Below are positions 26,868-34,483 of a DNA stretch of 64,000 bases, one piece after another. Numbering within the stretch: position 1 is the stretch's first letter; each line of letters begins with the position of its first letter. Below the pieces are notes generated by a model. It did no database searches and was not told the DNA's origin. It saw nothing but the letters and a program-made list of their open reading frames with translations. The DNA lies in contig NZ_AP019807.1 of assembly GCF_007183175.1 (NCBI RefSeq), forward strand, positions 3,592,001 through 3,656,000, read 5' to 3'. The translations under genes and the position numbers were made by a program. Source of the DNA: Microbulbifer sp. GL-2 (GTDB lineage: Bacteria > Pseudomonadota > Gammaproteobacteria > Pseudomonadales > Cellvibrionaceae).

Positions 26868-28230
26868 AAGGCCCAGCCAGAAGACCCCAAAATTGAGTGT
26901 CGGAAATCGATAAATATGGTAGGGGCAAGGCTGTGGATCTTGGCAGTGCGAATCAAACTGAAGTGCAGAGCACAGTGCTCTAGCGTCATTGACCGAAGAT
27001 GCAAACAGGAAGTTTTTACGAGCCATCACAAAGGGTTTGATTTCCGGCTCAATTAGATTGTTATCGATTTCCAAGTGGCCATCGCTGAGGAATTCACAAA
27101 GCCCATTCCAGTATTTGAGGCAGTAATTCATTGCATTACCCAGAGGGAACTTGGATAGCACTTGTAGATGGTGCTTATTCAGCTAGCACTTAAAGGAGGT
27201 CATAGTGGGTTTGGATTCTTGCTGTCGTAATTCATGCCTTTGTTTCGATGATAGATGGTTGTCTTTGGCTTTTCACTTAACCCGATAGAGCTTCTTATAA
27301 AACTGCATTGCCCGTTTTGCCAGTCCATCCCCCCTGCGCTGCTCTCGCTATGGGTTCGAGTTTTCGACGGGTATGTGCATTGCAATGATTTGGGTTTACA
27401 GCTGTCTGCTCAAATAGCAACTCAAAAAATGGATCAGCATCGCAATTCAGCGTGCCTTTAAAGCCGACAAACCAGTCATTTACAAAATTTTTGTGATCCG
27501 AGGCATTATATTCATAGGGGATAGCCTCCTTTCCCGGAGGACCACCTCGGAAACAGTAGGCATAAGATTTTCGGCTTGCTGGCCGGCCAGGTTCATTAAG
27601 AACTTGGAGTGATGTGGCATTCAAAGCCACACTATCCTAGCCAATGACGCCATCTTTTAGCAAATTGATCAGTGGTTGTAGGGAAGTGGCACAATCGATA
27701 ACAGTAGGAGCCATGGTTTGACGGGGAAAACTAAAGCCGGCAAGGGTCTCAAACTGTTTTTCCAGGTGATAGAACGGCTGTCGATCATCAAGCTTGCTGG
27801 TTATGAGCTGGGCTAGAACGGATTCGGTAAACTTATTCTTAGGTAGGATATGCTTTGGCTTGGGAGTAATAACTATTTGGCCTGCACAGCCTTTGGGGCA
27901 GGCAACCTTCTCCCGCAACTCGACAATCACCTCATATACCGGGGGTATGTAGTTCAAGCGCTCATGGCGTTCTTAATCAACGAGATTCTTTTGGCAGCCA
28001 CATGTACAGGTTTTATCCTGTTCTGAGGCAGGGATTACCACCTCTTTTCTTGGCAGGTGCTCGGCAAAGATTTTCTTTGTTTTTTTATGACGCTTGTGTG
28101 TCGCAATACTAACCTCATCGTCCTGTTCTTTGTCGCCATCAGCATCATTTTCCTCTACAGAACCTTCATCCCGAACTTCTGTACTGTCGAATAGAAACCC
28201 CTGGGGATCTTCAGGGGCTTCTTATTGCTC
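26868..28230 (-). pseudogene. tnpC: IS66 transposase TnpC, multiply interrupted
   Basis: Recognisable pieces in order are LFGRRSEQ followed by a stop; the acidic linker and CTCGC zinc-binding region; KKNLVD, stop, then YIPPVYEVIVELREKVACPKGCAG; LPKNKFTESVLAQLITSKLDD; then YAYCFRGGPPGK; and a C-terminal part FPLGNAMNYCLKYW, DGHLEIDNNLIEPEIKPFVMARKNFLFA. At least four stops or frameshifts separate them. The DDE transposase cannot be produced. Confidence 0.85.
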
Positions 28231-28264
28231 AGAGCGTCGACCAAAGAGGGAGCGCTGTAGTTAT

Positions 28265-28512
28265 TTGAATTGAAACAATAGCTGACTATAAGCCTTTCCA
28301 ATTCTCATTTCGCTTATAAAGGAGCCAAAATCTATTATCTTCACAGTAGAGCATACGAATTTTATCGGCCTTTTTATTGCGAAAGACAAAGAGCTGACCG
28401 GGTGTCGGATCTTTGTGTAACGTATCAGCCACCAACAGCACGATACCATCAATCTGATTGCGAAAATCGATCGGCTGACGGTAAAACCAGACCTGATGTT
28501 AAACGGCAGCCA
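28265..28512 (-). pseudogene. tnpB: IS66 accessory protein TnpB, frameshifted
   Basis: The start MWLPFNIR is in one frame. The body (VWFYRQPIDFRNQIDGIVLL, then TPGQLFVFRNKKADKIRMLY and RFWLLYKR) continues in the next frame, so a single-base indel lies near 28490. The match to IS66 TnpB (Orf2) is clear despite the shift. Confidence 0.8.
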
Positions 28513-28520
28513 CATCGTAT

Positions 28521-28811
28521 TTACAAGTCCATAAGGCCAGGAATTTTCGCCAACAACATCGGATTGTTGATCACCAGCTTTATGCCATTGGGGAGCACTA
28601 ATACCCTCAGGTTTCCCGTAGTGGCTGTGGGGGACTTGATATCCACGGGAACAAAGTCGGGGATATCAGACACAGGCGTTTGTTCAGATAGTTTGCGGTA
28701 CCAGTAGAGGAACTGGCTGTGGTTTAGATTGTGCTTACGAGTATAGGCGCGCTTGGATCGAGAGCTTTTCTCGTAGGCGCTGACATGACTTTGCCACTGC
28801 TGCAGATTCAT
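28521..28811 (-). CDS. tnpA: IS66 accessory protein TnpA
   Basis: The 96-residue frame begins MNLQQWQSHVSAYEKSSRSK, with a helix-turn-helix-like NLNHSQFLYWYRKL, and ends with the strand-rich LRVLVLPNGIKLVI typical of IS66 TnpA. It is intact, although its partners are broken. A longer in-frame start at 28865 exists. It probably has no remaining function. Confidence 0.75.
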   Translation of the reverse strand: MNLQQWQSHVSAYEKSSRSKRAYTRKHNLNHSQFLYWYRKLSEQTPVSDIPDFVPVDIKSPTATTGNLRVLVLPNGIKLVINNPMLLAKIPGLMDL

Positions 28812-28928
28812 GGGGCTTCCCACCGAAGTTGATGGAGGGGGCATCATGCCAGTCTGCCAAAGCAAGTTGAATAATGTGGTTCATGTACCGCTTACCGATT
28901 ACTTTTAGAATGTTTAGATGATAACAAA

Positions 28929-28949
28929 CCGGGCTCTGTATAAGCCCGG
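28929..28949 (-). terminator. Terminator of the haloalkane dehalogenase gene
   Basis: A 7-bp stem CCGGGCT/AGCCCGG with a 7-base loop, followed by TTTGTTAT on the minus strand. Confidence 0.75.
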
Positions 28950-28967
28950 CAGCTGCAATCAAACATC

Positions 28968-29891
28968 TTAGTTTGTGGTTACTGGTGAAGAAAGTTTAAA
29001 GTGGGCGAGGGCCTTTTCAGCAATTTCCTTGCCATACTCCTGCACAAAATGACCGGCCTCTTCAATCTTGAGTGGTTGCGGGCAGTTTTTGATGATGCCC
29101 CTCAGCATTTCCATGACATTTTCACCGAGCACAGCGTCTCTCATGCCAATCGCCATAAAGCTATCACCTTCCCAGTTTTTGGACCAGAATTCCCGCGCTC
29201 TCAGGCCTAACTCTACGCCTTCCATCCCGGGGTCAACTGGTACTATTGAGGGAAAGCGGCGGACTCCGGCCTTGTAGCGGTTGTCGGGATAGGGGGCATC
29301 ATATGCAACTATATCGAAAAGATTGACCTCAGATCGAGCATCGTTAGCTATCAGGCCTCCAACAGGGATCTCTGGTACCCCGATAGAGAAGTTTCGCCAG
29401 TGATAAAAGCCGTCGGATGCGCCGTCTCCAGCAGCAATAGCAGTATTCATTACCAATAGCCTTGTGAACCGATTCTGCATATCCATAGGGAGGGTGAGAC
29501 CCAGGATTCCGCCCCAGTCCTGGCAAACCAAAGTAATATTTTTAAGGTCCAGGTGCTCAATCAGGCGAATCAGACTGTTGCGATGGAAATTAAAGGTGTA
29601 GACCTCATCATCTACAGGTTTGTCGGAGCGGCCAAAACCAAACAGGTCTGGTGCGATCACGCGGTGCCCAGCCTCAACAAACACCGGTATCATCTTGCGG
29701 TATAAATAGCTCCAAGTTGGTTCGCCGTGCAGGCATAGGAAAGTTGTTTCCGCATCCGGCTTCCCCTCATCAATGTAAGCCATGCGCATTGCATCATAAT
29801 CTTCCAGGCTATCTATATAGTTGGGTTGGTAGGGAAAGCCAGGCAGTAGGGAAAAACGCTCGTCGGGAGTTCTTAATCGCTCAATAGACAT
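28968..29891 (-). CDS. Haloalkane dehalogenase (DhlA-like, alpha/beta hydrolase)
   Basis: This enzyme hydrolyses carbon-halogen bonds of haloalkanes through a covalent alkyl-enzyme ester. The 307-residue length matches the DhlA subgroup. Visible catalytic residues are Asp125 in VCQDWGG (nucleophile, with Trp126 as halide ligand), Asp252 in GMRDAVLG and His281 in AGHFVQEYG; the Asp-His spacing (29) equals that of DhlA. The oxyanion-region HGEPTW is at 55-60. There is no signal peptide. It stands alone next to a decayed IS66 element, so acquisition by transfer is possible, although its composition is not obviously foreign. True substrate range cannot be read from sequence. Confidence 0.9.
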   Translation of the reverse strand: MSIERLRTPDERFSLLPGFPYQPNYIDSLEDYDAMRMAYIDEGKPDAETTFLCLHGEPTWSYLYRKMIPVFVEAGHRVIAPDLFGFGRSDKPVDDEVYTFNFHRNSLIRLIEHLDLKNITLVCQDWGGILGLTLPMDMQNRFTRLLVMNTAIAAGDGASDGFYHWRNFSIGVPEIPVGGLIANDARSEVNLFDIVAYDAPYPDNRYKAGVRRFPSIVPVDPGMEGVELGLRAREFWSKNWEGDSFMAIGMRDAVLGENVMEMLRGIIKNCPQPLKIEEAGHFVQEYGKEIAEKALAHFKLSSPVTTN

Positions 29892-30549
29892 GGTAGTTCC
29901 TCTTTTGTATGAAAGGTAGTCAAACGGACTTGCCCAGTGTTGTTATTGATATTGCCGCTTTACAGTAGAAAGACTAACTTTAGATCAATATATCGGCGAA
30001 TCAACCCGGGATTATTGGTGTATCTGCTCGTTTAGCATGGCAAGAACTATAAAATAGAGAAAGTTGACTAAGTTTTCAAAATGTCAAAAAACAGGGTTCC
30101 AGTCAAAAAAATAATTTAATAGTTTTTCTGGAAGGCCACAGCCGATAAATTCTAACTATGAATTAGTCCCTGAAAGAATTATGCATTCATTCATTTTAAT
30201 TGTAAGTAGAGATTTTTTTCAAGGAAAAGTGACTTGTCAACTGATATACCGTAGTTGGGATTAAAAGGCTCCTTTATGAATCTAACCTGATTTTTTGTTT
30301 CCCGGTCGTGGGCAGCTGGAGGGCCTGTTTAAAGGGTATTTTGATAGGTATGAACTTACCGACTCTCAATATAATTGAAGGTGGTTTTAGTACTGCAATA
30401 CCTGGGAGTTAATGTTGAAGTTAAGAGATCCAAGCAAAGAAGACTTTTATAAAATTGCCTTTTCAAAAGGATCTCTCACTTTCCTTCATTGTAAGGGAGT
30501 ATTTAAGCTGCTAATTTTTAATAGCTTTGAGCAGGAAAAGCCTATTCTA
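29892..30549. other. AT-rich intergenic region
   Basis: About 650 bp without a supported gene. It holds the promoter region of the haloalkane dehalogenase gene and the 3' flank of the methyltransferase gene. A plus-strand frame starting at 30412 overlaps the methyltransferase antisense and is not protein-like. Confidence 0.5.
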
Positions 30550-31215
30550 TTATTGTCGTTTTCCTTTAGCGCTAAACAGAGCAACACAGCCTTTTACTTC
30601 TATTTGATATTCATTGAACCCACTAGCAAGATAGGCTTCGAGGTCATCCTTGCTGTCTTCCATGTTGGAAAAAATGCCCTTTTTATTGTAAATGGCCATA
30701 AGCTTCTTTGCGGCGGCATTCCTGTGTATGCCCTTTGATAAAATAGTCGAACCAAATACAACCCCGGACTCCGAGAGCAGTGTGCTAACGTGCTCTACGG
30801 CTGAGAGCTTTTCTGGTAACTTGCCGGGTAGACAATGGAGCAGGTAATTTAAGGAAATTGAATCAAATTTATCTGCTGCAATATTAATTTCATCGAGTAC
30901 ATTGCAACGAAACTGAAGTGGGTTATAGCGGGCAGCTCTCGCGGCAGAAACATCCAGGCTATTTTGGTTCAAGTCCATTAATCCTAACCGCACATCGCTG
31001 GTTGGGAAGTGGCATCTGTCTAAAAAATATCCAGTGCCGACGCCAACATCCAGGTGGTTTGATGTAATGTATTTATCGAAATGCTTAAGGATGCTGGGAG
31101 TGGGGCATTGCCATATAAATCTATTGGACAACCCCAGGACCCAAAGATCATATAGCCAGAGGACGGATTTGGAGTAAACTGCCTGTCCCTGTTCAACTTC
31201 TTTGGTAATGGCCAT
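30550..31215 (-). CDS. Class I SAM-dependent methyltransferase
   Basis: The 221-residue protein has the Rossmann methyltransferase motifs: motif I HLDVGVGTGYFLDR (residues about 54-67), acidic loop MDLNQNSLDV, a post-motif region FRCNVLDE, and motif IV FDSISLNYLLHCLPG. This resembles small-molecule methyltransferases of the methyltransf_11/25 type, including pigment and secondary-metabolite enzymes, rather than rRNA or DNA enzymes. It is monocistronic. The substrate is unknown. Confidence 0.85.
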   Translation of the reverse strand: MAITKEVEQGQAVYSKSVLWLYDLWVLGLSNRFIWQCPTPSILKHFDKYITSNHLDVGVGTGYFLDRCHFPTSDVRLGLMDLNQNSLDVSAARAARYNPLQFRCNVLDEINIAADKFDSISLNYLLHCLPGKLPEKLSAVEHVSTLLSESGVVFGSTILSKGIHRNAAAKKLMAIYNKKGIFSNMEDSKDDLEAYLASGFNEYQIEVKGCVALFSAKGKRQ

Positions 31216-31381
31216 ATACCTCTCCTGTAAGTCTGACTAGCAAACACATATTGGTCTTATTTTGAATACACTATGGTACCACTTTTCTTACGTTAATCAG
31301 AAATTGAGATTGGAGTAATGAGCAGCAATTTGTATTGCTGGGAAGCTTGGTAGGTTGTTCAGCCTACGAAAAAACTTGAGA

Positions 31382-31405
31382 GGGCAGCTCTATAGATTGC
31401 TGCCC
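31382..31405 (-). terminator. Hairpin downstream of ytoQ
   Basis: A 7-bp stem GGGCAGC/GCTGCCC with a 10-base loop; six T follow after a short spacer on the minus strand. Confidence 0.6.
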
Positions 31406-31413
31406 ACAAACCT

Positions 31414-31857
31414 CTAAGCTTGGTTGGTTAAATACCTAAGGATTTCGACTACTTGCTCAGGTGTTTGTGCCCAGGCTTGCGCGGCACCGTCCACCTCTTT
31501 AAGGGCATGTACCAGTGATTCGTCGTGTAAAGTAATATAGGGTTTACCCAGAGCGGCACAGTATCCCGCATCGAATGCTGCATTCCATTGCTTGTATTTT
31601 TGGCCAAATCGGATCACAGCCAAGTCACAATTTTCTAGGTGATGTTTAATTCTAATTGCATTTACTTTGGCTGACTTGTGGTCTCGCCAAAAAGAATTGG
31701 ACTCCTGTCCCAAGCCATCACCAGCCGCATCACTGGCTTCGTGGTTGGTCACCGCTGAGGAGAATGAGATATCCAGGCCATGCTTAGTACAACCTTCGAT
31801 TATCTGATCTCTCCAGTCTGAGTGAATTTCACCTGAGAGATATACTTTAAGCTTCAT
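31414..31857 (-). CDS. ytoQ: YtoQ family protein
   Basis: The 147-residue protein begins MKLKVYLSGEIHSDWRDQI and has the full YtoQ pattern: AVTNHEASDAAGD, FWRDHKSAKVNAIR, LAVIRFGQKYKQWNAAFDAGYCAALGKPYI. The fold is like nucleoside 2-deoxyribosyltransferases (Rossmann-like, G-x-x-x-WNAAFDAG), but no reaction has been assigned. Length is standard. It is monocistronic. Confidence 0.92.
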   Translation of the reverse strand: MKLKVYLSGEIHSDWRDQIIEGCTKHGLDISFSSAVTNHEASDAAGDGLGQESNSFWRDHKSAKVNAIRIKHHLENCDLAVIRFGQKYKQWNAAFDAGYCAALGKPYITLHDESLVHALKEVDGAAQAWAQTPEQVVEILRYLTNQA

Positions 31858-31974
31858 AGTTTAGTTTACCGGATGATGATAAGCGATAGAATTTAGAATT
31901 CAGGTCATCATTTTACAATACGTGTTGACGCTTGAGGAGGGCATTGATGACAGAGTCAATATCGCCGATATGCT

Positions 31975-32000
31975 AAGAGCCTAAATCCATTTTGGCTCTT
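31975..32000. terminator. Possible hairpin after the NTF2-like gene
   Basis: AAGAGCC and GGCTCTT form a 7-bp stem with a 12-base loop about 25 bp past the stop of the NTF2-like gene. There is no U-tract on either strand, so termination here is uncertain. Confidence 0.35.
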
Positions 32001-32024
32001 CTCTGGTGTGGTTTTGAGGGGACC

Positions 32025-32480
32025 TTACTGTGTAAATACTGCATTTTCTGGTATTTTTCCTGAAGGCAACCTTGTGGAGTGCAGCTGGGAGAGAAGCCAC
32101 TTTCCTTCAATTTTTTTCAAAATTGCACTCTCAAGCCAATAAATATCCTGGCTTTTGTTCTTGGAGGCGAAATTGGCCTTATTCCAATAGTTGACAGTAA
32201 CCAGGTCTCTCTGTTCATCAAAATCAATAATACTAAAGTAATTGGTTCTTACGGTCTCTGAGGGTTTTGCGACCTCGACCAGGTCTTCAATGGTCCATAC
32301 TTCTCCGTGTTCGAGCAAAAGGAAGGACTCGGTTACCGTGCTTTTCATGCCCTTATGATCAACGTCAGAAAGGAAGTTTAATAGATTCTCAATAGTTTCG
32401 AACGCTTCAGGTTTTTCCTGTGCCTGAGCATTACCACTGGTCAAAATGAGCAGCATTAAAGCAAAAATAATCTTCGACAT
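32025..32480 (-). CDS. Exported NTF2-like (SnoaL/DUF4440-type) protein
   Basis: The signal peptide (MSKIIFALMLLILTSGNAQAQ) is cleaved near residue 20. The mature 130 residues have the cone-shaped NTF2-like layout: helices AFETIENLLNFLSD and MKSTVTESF, then strands DLVTVNYWNKANF, YWLESAILKKIEGKWLLSQLHSTR. Such proteins bind small ligands or act as simple isomerases or lyases; here the role is unknown. It lies downstream of the thiamine kinase gene but reads as a separate unit with a 110-bp gap. Confidence 0.75.
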   Translation of the reverse strand: MSKIIFALMLLILTSGNAQAQEKPEAFETIENLLNFLSDVDHKGMKSTVTESFLLLEHGEVWTIEDLVEVAKPSETVRTNYFSIIDFDEQRDLVTVNYWNKANFASKNKSQDIYWLESAILKKIEGKWLLSQLHSTRLPSGKIPENAVFTQ

Positions 32481-32590
32481 AAGTTATAACTCCTAGCTCT
32501 TAATTTTCAATTGTATAAATATGGTATCGGCAACAACGATTTTACAGCATTCCCGTCACGGGGTGACTCAAGGTACTGCAATAAGAAAAG

Positions 32591-33469
32591 CTAAAAATGA
32601 GTGAATGCTGTTGATTGGAGCAAATTCCTGCTCTCGCTGTCTATTTTTTCAGCAAGTTGCTTGCTTTTTAATATCCCAGAACTCCATTGCACGGCATACC
32701 ATAACAGACAGAGATACTGGTAGACTGAGCGCCAATAATATAGACGTTGCCAATGTTTCTCATGTGGATTGGTTCCGAGATAGTGCTCAAGCAGGGTTCG
32801 CTGCTGAAGCCTGTTAAGTGTGTGTTCCTCTATGATAACCGCGATATCATAGAATCGATCGCCCATTGCTGCATATTCCCAATCAATGGCATAAAGCTGG
32901 CCGGTCTTTTCTATGATTAGATTTCCTTTACTTAAATCGTTATGGCAAAGAGAAAGGTCATCACCAAGTTGTTTTGCGGCTGTAATATGAAAAGGGATCT
33001 TCTGCTGGAGTTGCTTCAAGGGGGGATAGAAAGCTGCCTGTTTGTCGATTGATGCCCAATAACATGCAACCTTGTTGGGGATATCCAAGTAGGCATCGAT
33101 AGTGGGTAGGCTATGGATATCGCGGAGAAGATTAGCGAGTTGCTCTAGGGCACCGGCAGCACTTTTTTTCCAGGGATTGCCTGATATAAACTGAGTGACC
33201 TGATATCGGTGAGTTGGATCAGTATAGACTAGGGGAGCACATATCCCTGTGTAACTAGCGCTTATCAATACACTTGATTCTGTATCACGATCCAGGTCAA
33301 ATACATCACCAAGCTGTGAATTATTTCGTAAAACTAACAGCTCATTCACTGACTGGATCAGGAAAGTCTGGTTAGTTTGGCCTCCTGTAAGCGGTTTGAT
33401 TACTACAGGTTTGGAATGGCTCCACAGGCTCCAGTCTCGGGGCAAAATATCATCTTTGATTTTTGTCAT
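32591..33469 (-). CDS. thiK: Phosphotransferase, probable thiamine kinase
   Basis: The 292-residue protein has an aminoglycoside/choline-kinase-like fold. It shows an N-terminal nucleotide loop (PLTGGQTNQTFLI), Brenner-type catalytic motif LCHNDLSKGNLI (Asp about 176) and the metal-binding IDWEYAAMGDRFYDIA. This matches ThiK and choline/ethanolamine kinases. Position decides: it is the last gene of a TPP-riboswitch operon after a PnuT-like permease, so phosphorylation of imported thiamine is the likely reaction. The gap to pnuT is 29 bp. The ribosome site is weak. Confidence 0.82.
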   Translation of the reverse strand: MTKIKDDILPRDWSLWSHSKPVVIKPLTGGQTNQTFLIQSVNELLVLRNNSQLGDVFDLDRDTESSVLISASYTGICAPLVYTDPTHRYQVTQFISGNPWKKSAAGALEQLANLLRDIHSLPTIDAYLDIPNKVACYWASIDKQAAFYPPLKQLQQKIPFHITAAKQLGDDLSLCHNDLSKGNLIIEKTGQLYAIDWEYAAMGDRFYDIAVIIEEHTLNRLQQRTLLEHYLGTNPHEKHWQRLYYWRSVYQYLCLLWYAVQWSSGILKSKQLAEKIDSESRNLLQSTAFTHF

Positions 33470-33498
33470 GGCTTAATATAGCTATCTATAAGTATCTG

Positions 33499-34164
33499 TT
33501 AAGCAGTTATATTCTGATTAACAGGTACTGTTCCTGAATCAAAAATTTTACCCGACTTGTCATTTTTGTAGATGGCATACCACTGGAAAAAGCCGACAAT
33601 TACTAATATCACATACAGCAGAAATAAGGCTGCGGTTAGATAGAGCCCTCTGTCCATATAAAGGTAAATAGAGACCCCATCGACCAAAATCCAGTAAATC
33701 CAGTTCTCTAATACTTTTCGAGTTACCATATAAGTTGTAACCATGGCCCCTAAAGTAGTAAAAGAGTCCAGGTAGGGCAGGGCGGCATTGGTTGTATTCT
33801 CCAGAATATAGCCAAGCAACAAGGTGAGCCCGCTGACGCTTGTCAGTACTAGAAAGTGGGTTTTAAGTGGCCAGCGATGAATTTTGAGATCTTGTTGTTT
33901 ATCTCGATGACTACGCCATTGCCACCAACCAAAAACAGCCATTACCAGGTAAAATACCTGCAGGGCCGATTCCATCAGCAGGCTGACGTCCCAAAATAAG
34001 AAAAGGTAAATGGCTGTGCTGGCAAAAGCAGCGTACCAACAGCTGATCTTTTCACGCATTGCAAGCAGTAGGTAGGATAAGGCCAATACAACCGCAGCAA
34101 TTTCCCAGGAGGACATCGCGTTGATAGAAGCTGAAATAGCGCTAGTGAAATCTTGATCAAACAT
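33499..34164 (-). CDS. pnuT: PnuC/PnuT-family transporter, probable thiamine permease
   Basis: This 221-residue inner-membrane protein has about seven hydrophobic helices and the PnuC signatures FYLVMAVFGWWQWR and WIYWILVDGVSIYLYMDRGLYLTA. PnuC carriers facilitate diffusion of vitamin B3 (PnuC), riboflavin (PnuX) or thiamine (PnuT), trapped by a downstream kinase. The TPP riboswitch and the adjacent kinase support PnuT. Its start overlaps the end of the thiamine-binding protein gene by 8 bp, which indicates translational coupling. Confidence 0.9.
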   Translation of the reverse strand: MFDQDFTSAISASINAMSSWEIAAVVLALSYLLLAMREKISCWYAAFASTAIYLFLFWDVSLLMESALQVFYLVMAVFGWWQWRSHRDKQQDLKIHRWPLKTHFLVLTSVSGLTLLLGYILENTTNAALPYLDSFTTLGAMVTTYMVTRKVLENWIYWILVDGVSIYLYMDRGLYLTAALFLLYVILVIVGFFQWYAIYKNDKSGKIFDSGTVPVNQNITA

Positions 34165-34420
34165 CTGATGCCGCCGGTGAAAGATCCCCGTCTATAAATT
34201 TGCAAACAAAGATGGCGCGGCCAAACTGCTCATAGGATCTGCGCATTTCTAACTTGATTACATCCATTAGCAAATCGTAGTCCCCAAAAACCTGGGTACT
34301 CATAGTATTGGTAATTACCTTGAGTTCTGGATATTTATTGAGTCGATCAATAAATGCTTGGATGCCGTGGATATACTCATCCTTCAGTGGGTACATACTG
34401 ATTTCTACTGAGAGCCTCAC
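34157..34420 (-). CDS. Thiamine-binding protein (MTH1187/YkoF-like family)
   Basis: The small protein (87 aa) has the ferredoxin-like fold pattern of the thiamine_BP family: VEISMYPL, a helix HGIQAFIDRLNKYPELKV, TNTMSTQVFGDYDLLMDVIKL and a final strand ARAIFVCKF-like segment (RAIFVCKF). Family members bind thiamine or its HMP moiety. The GTG at 34420 has AGGAGG upstream and is preferred over an in-frame ATG 21 bases earlier. It lies between the receptor and the permease in the TPP-controlled operon, so it may ferry or sense thiamine. Confidence 0.85.
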   Translation of the reverse strand: MRLSVEISMYPLKDEYIHGIQAFIDRLNKYPELKVITNTMSTQVFGDYDLLMDVIKLEMRRSYEQFGRAIFVCKFIDGDLSPAASDV

Positions 34421-34446
34421 AACGCCTCCTATTGACAGCAAAAGTT

Positions 34447-34469
34447 GGGGTGGTATAGACCACCACCCC
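34447..34469 (-). terminator. Intercistronic hairpin in the thiamine operon
   Basis: GGGGTGGT/ACCACCCC stem with a 7-base loop, followed by AACTTTTGC on the minus strand, between the receptor stop and the next gene. It probably acts as a partial terminator or mRNA processing barrier that lowers downstream expression. Confidence 0.6.
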
Positions 34470-34483
34470 TAATGGTATAACTA

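Larger units (their letters stand above)
26868..28811 (-). mobile_element. Decayed IS66-family insertion sequence
   Basis: The three IS66 genes occur in the normal order tnpA, tnpB, tnpC on the minus strand, but tnpB and tnpC are broken. I did not identify terminal inverted repeats. It ends about 150 bp from the haloalkane dehalogenase gene. Confidence 0.85.

Noticed and set aside
30412..30738. 108-aa plus-strand frame near the methyltransferase
   Set aside because: Most of it is antisense to the methyltransferase; no ribosome site.
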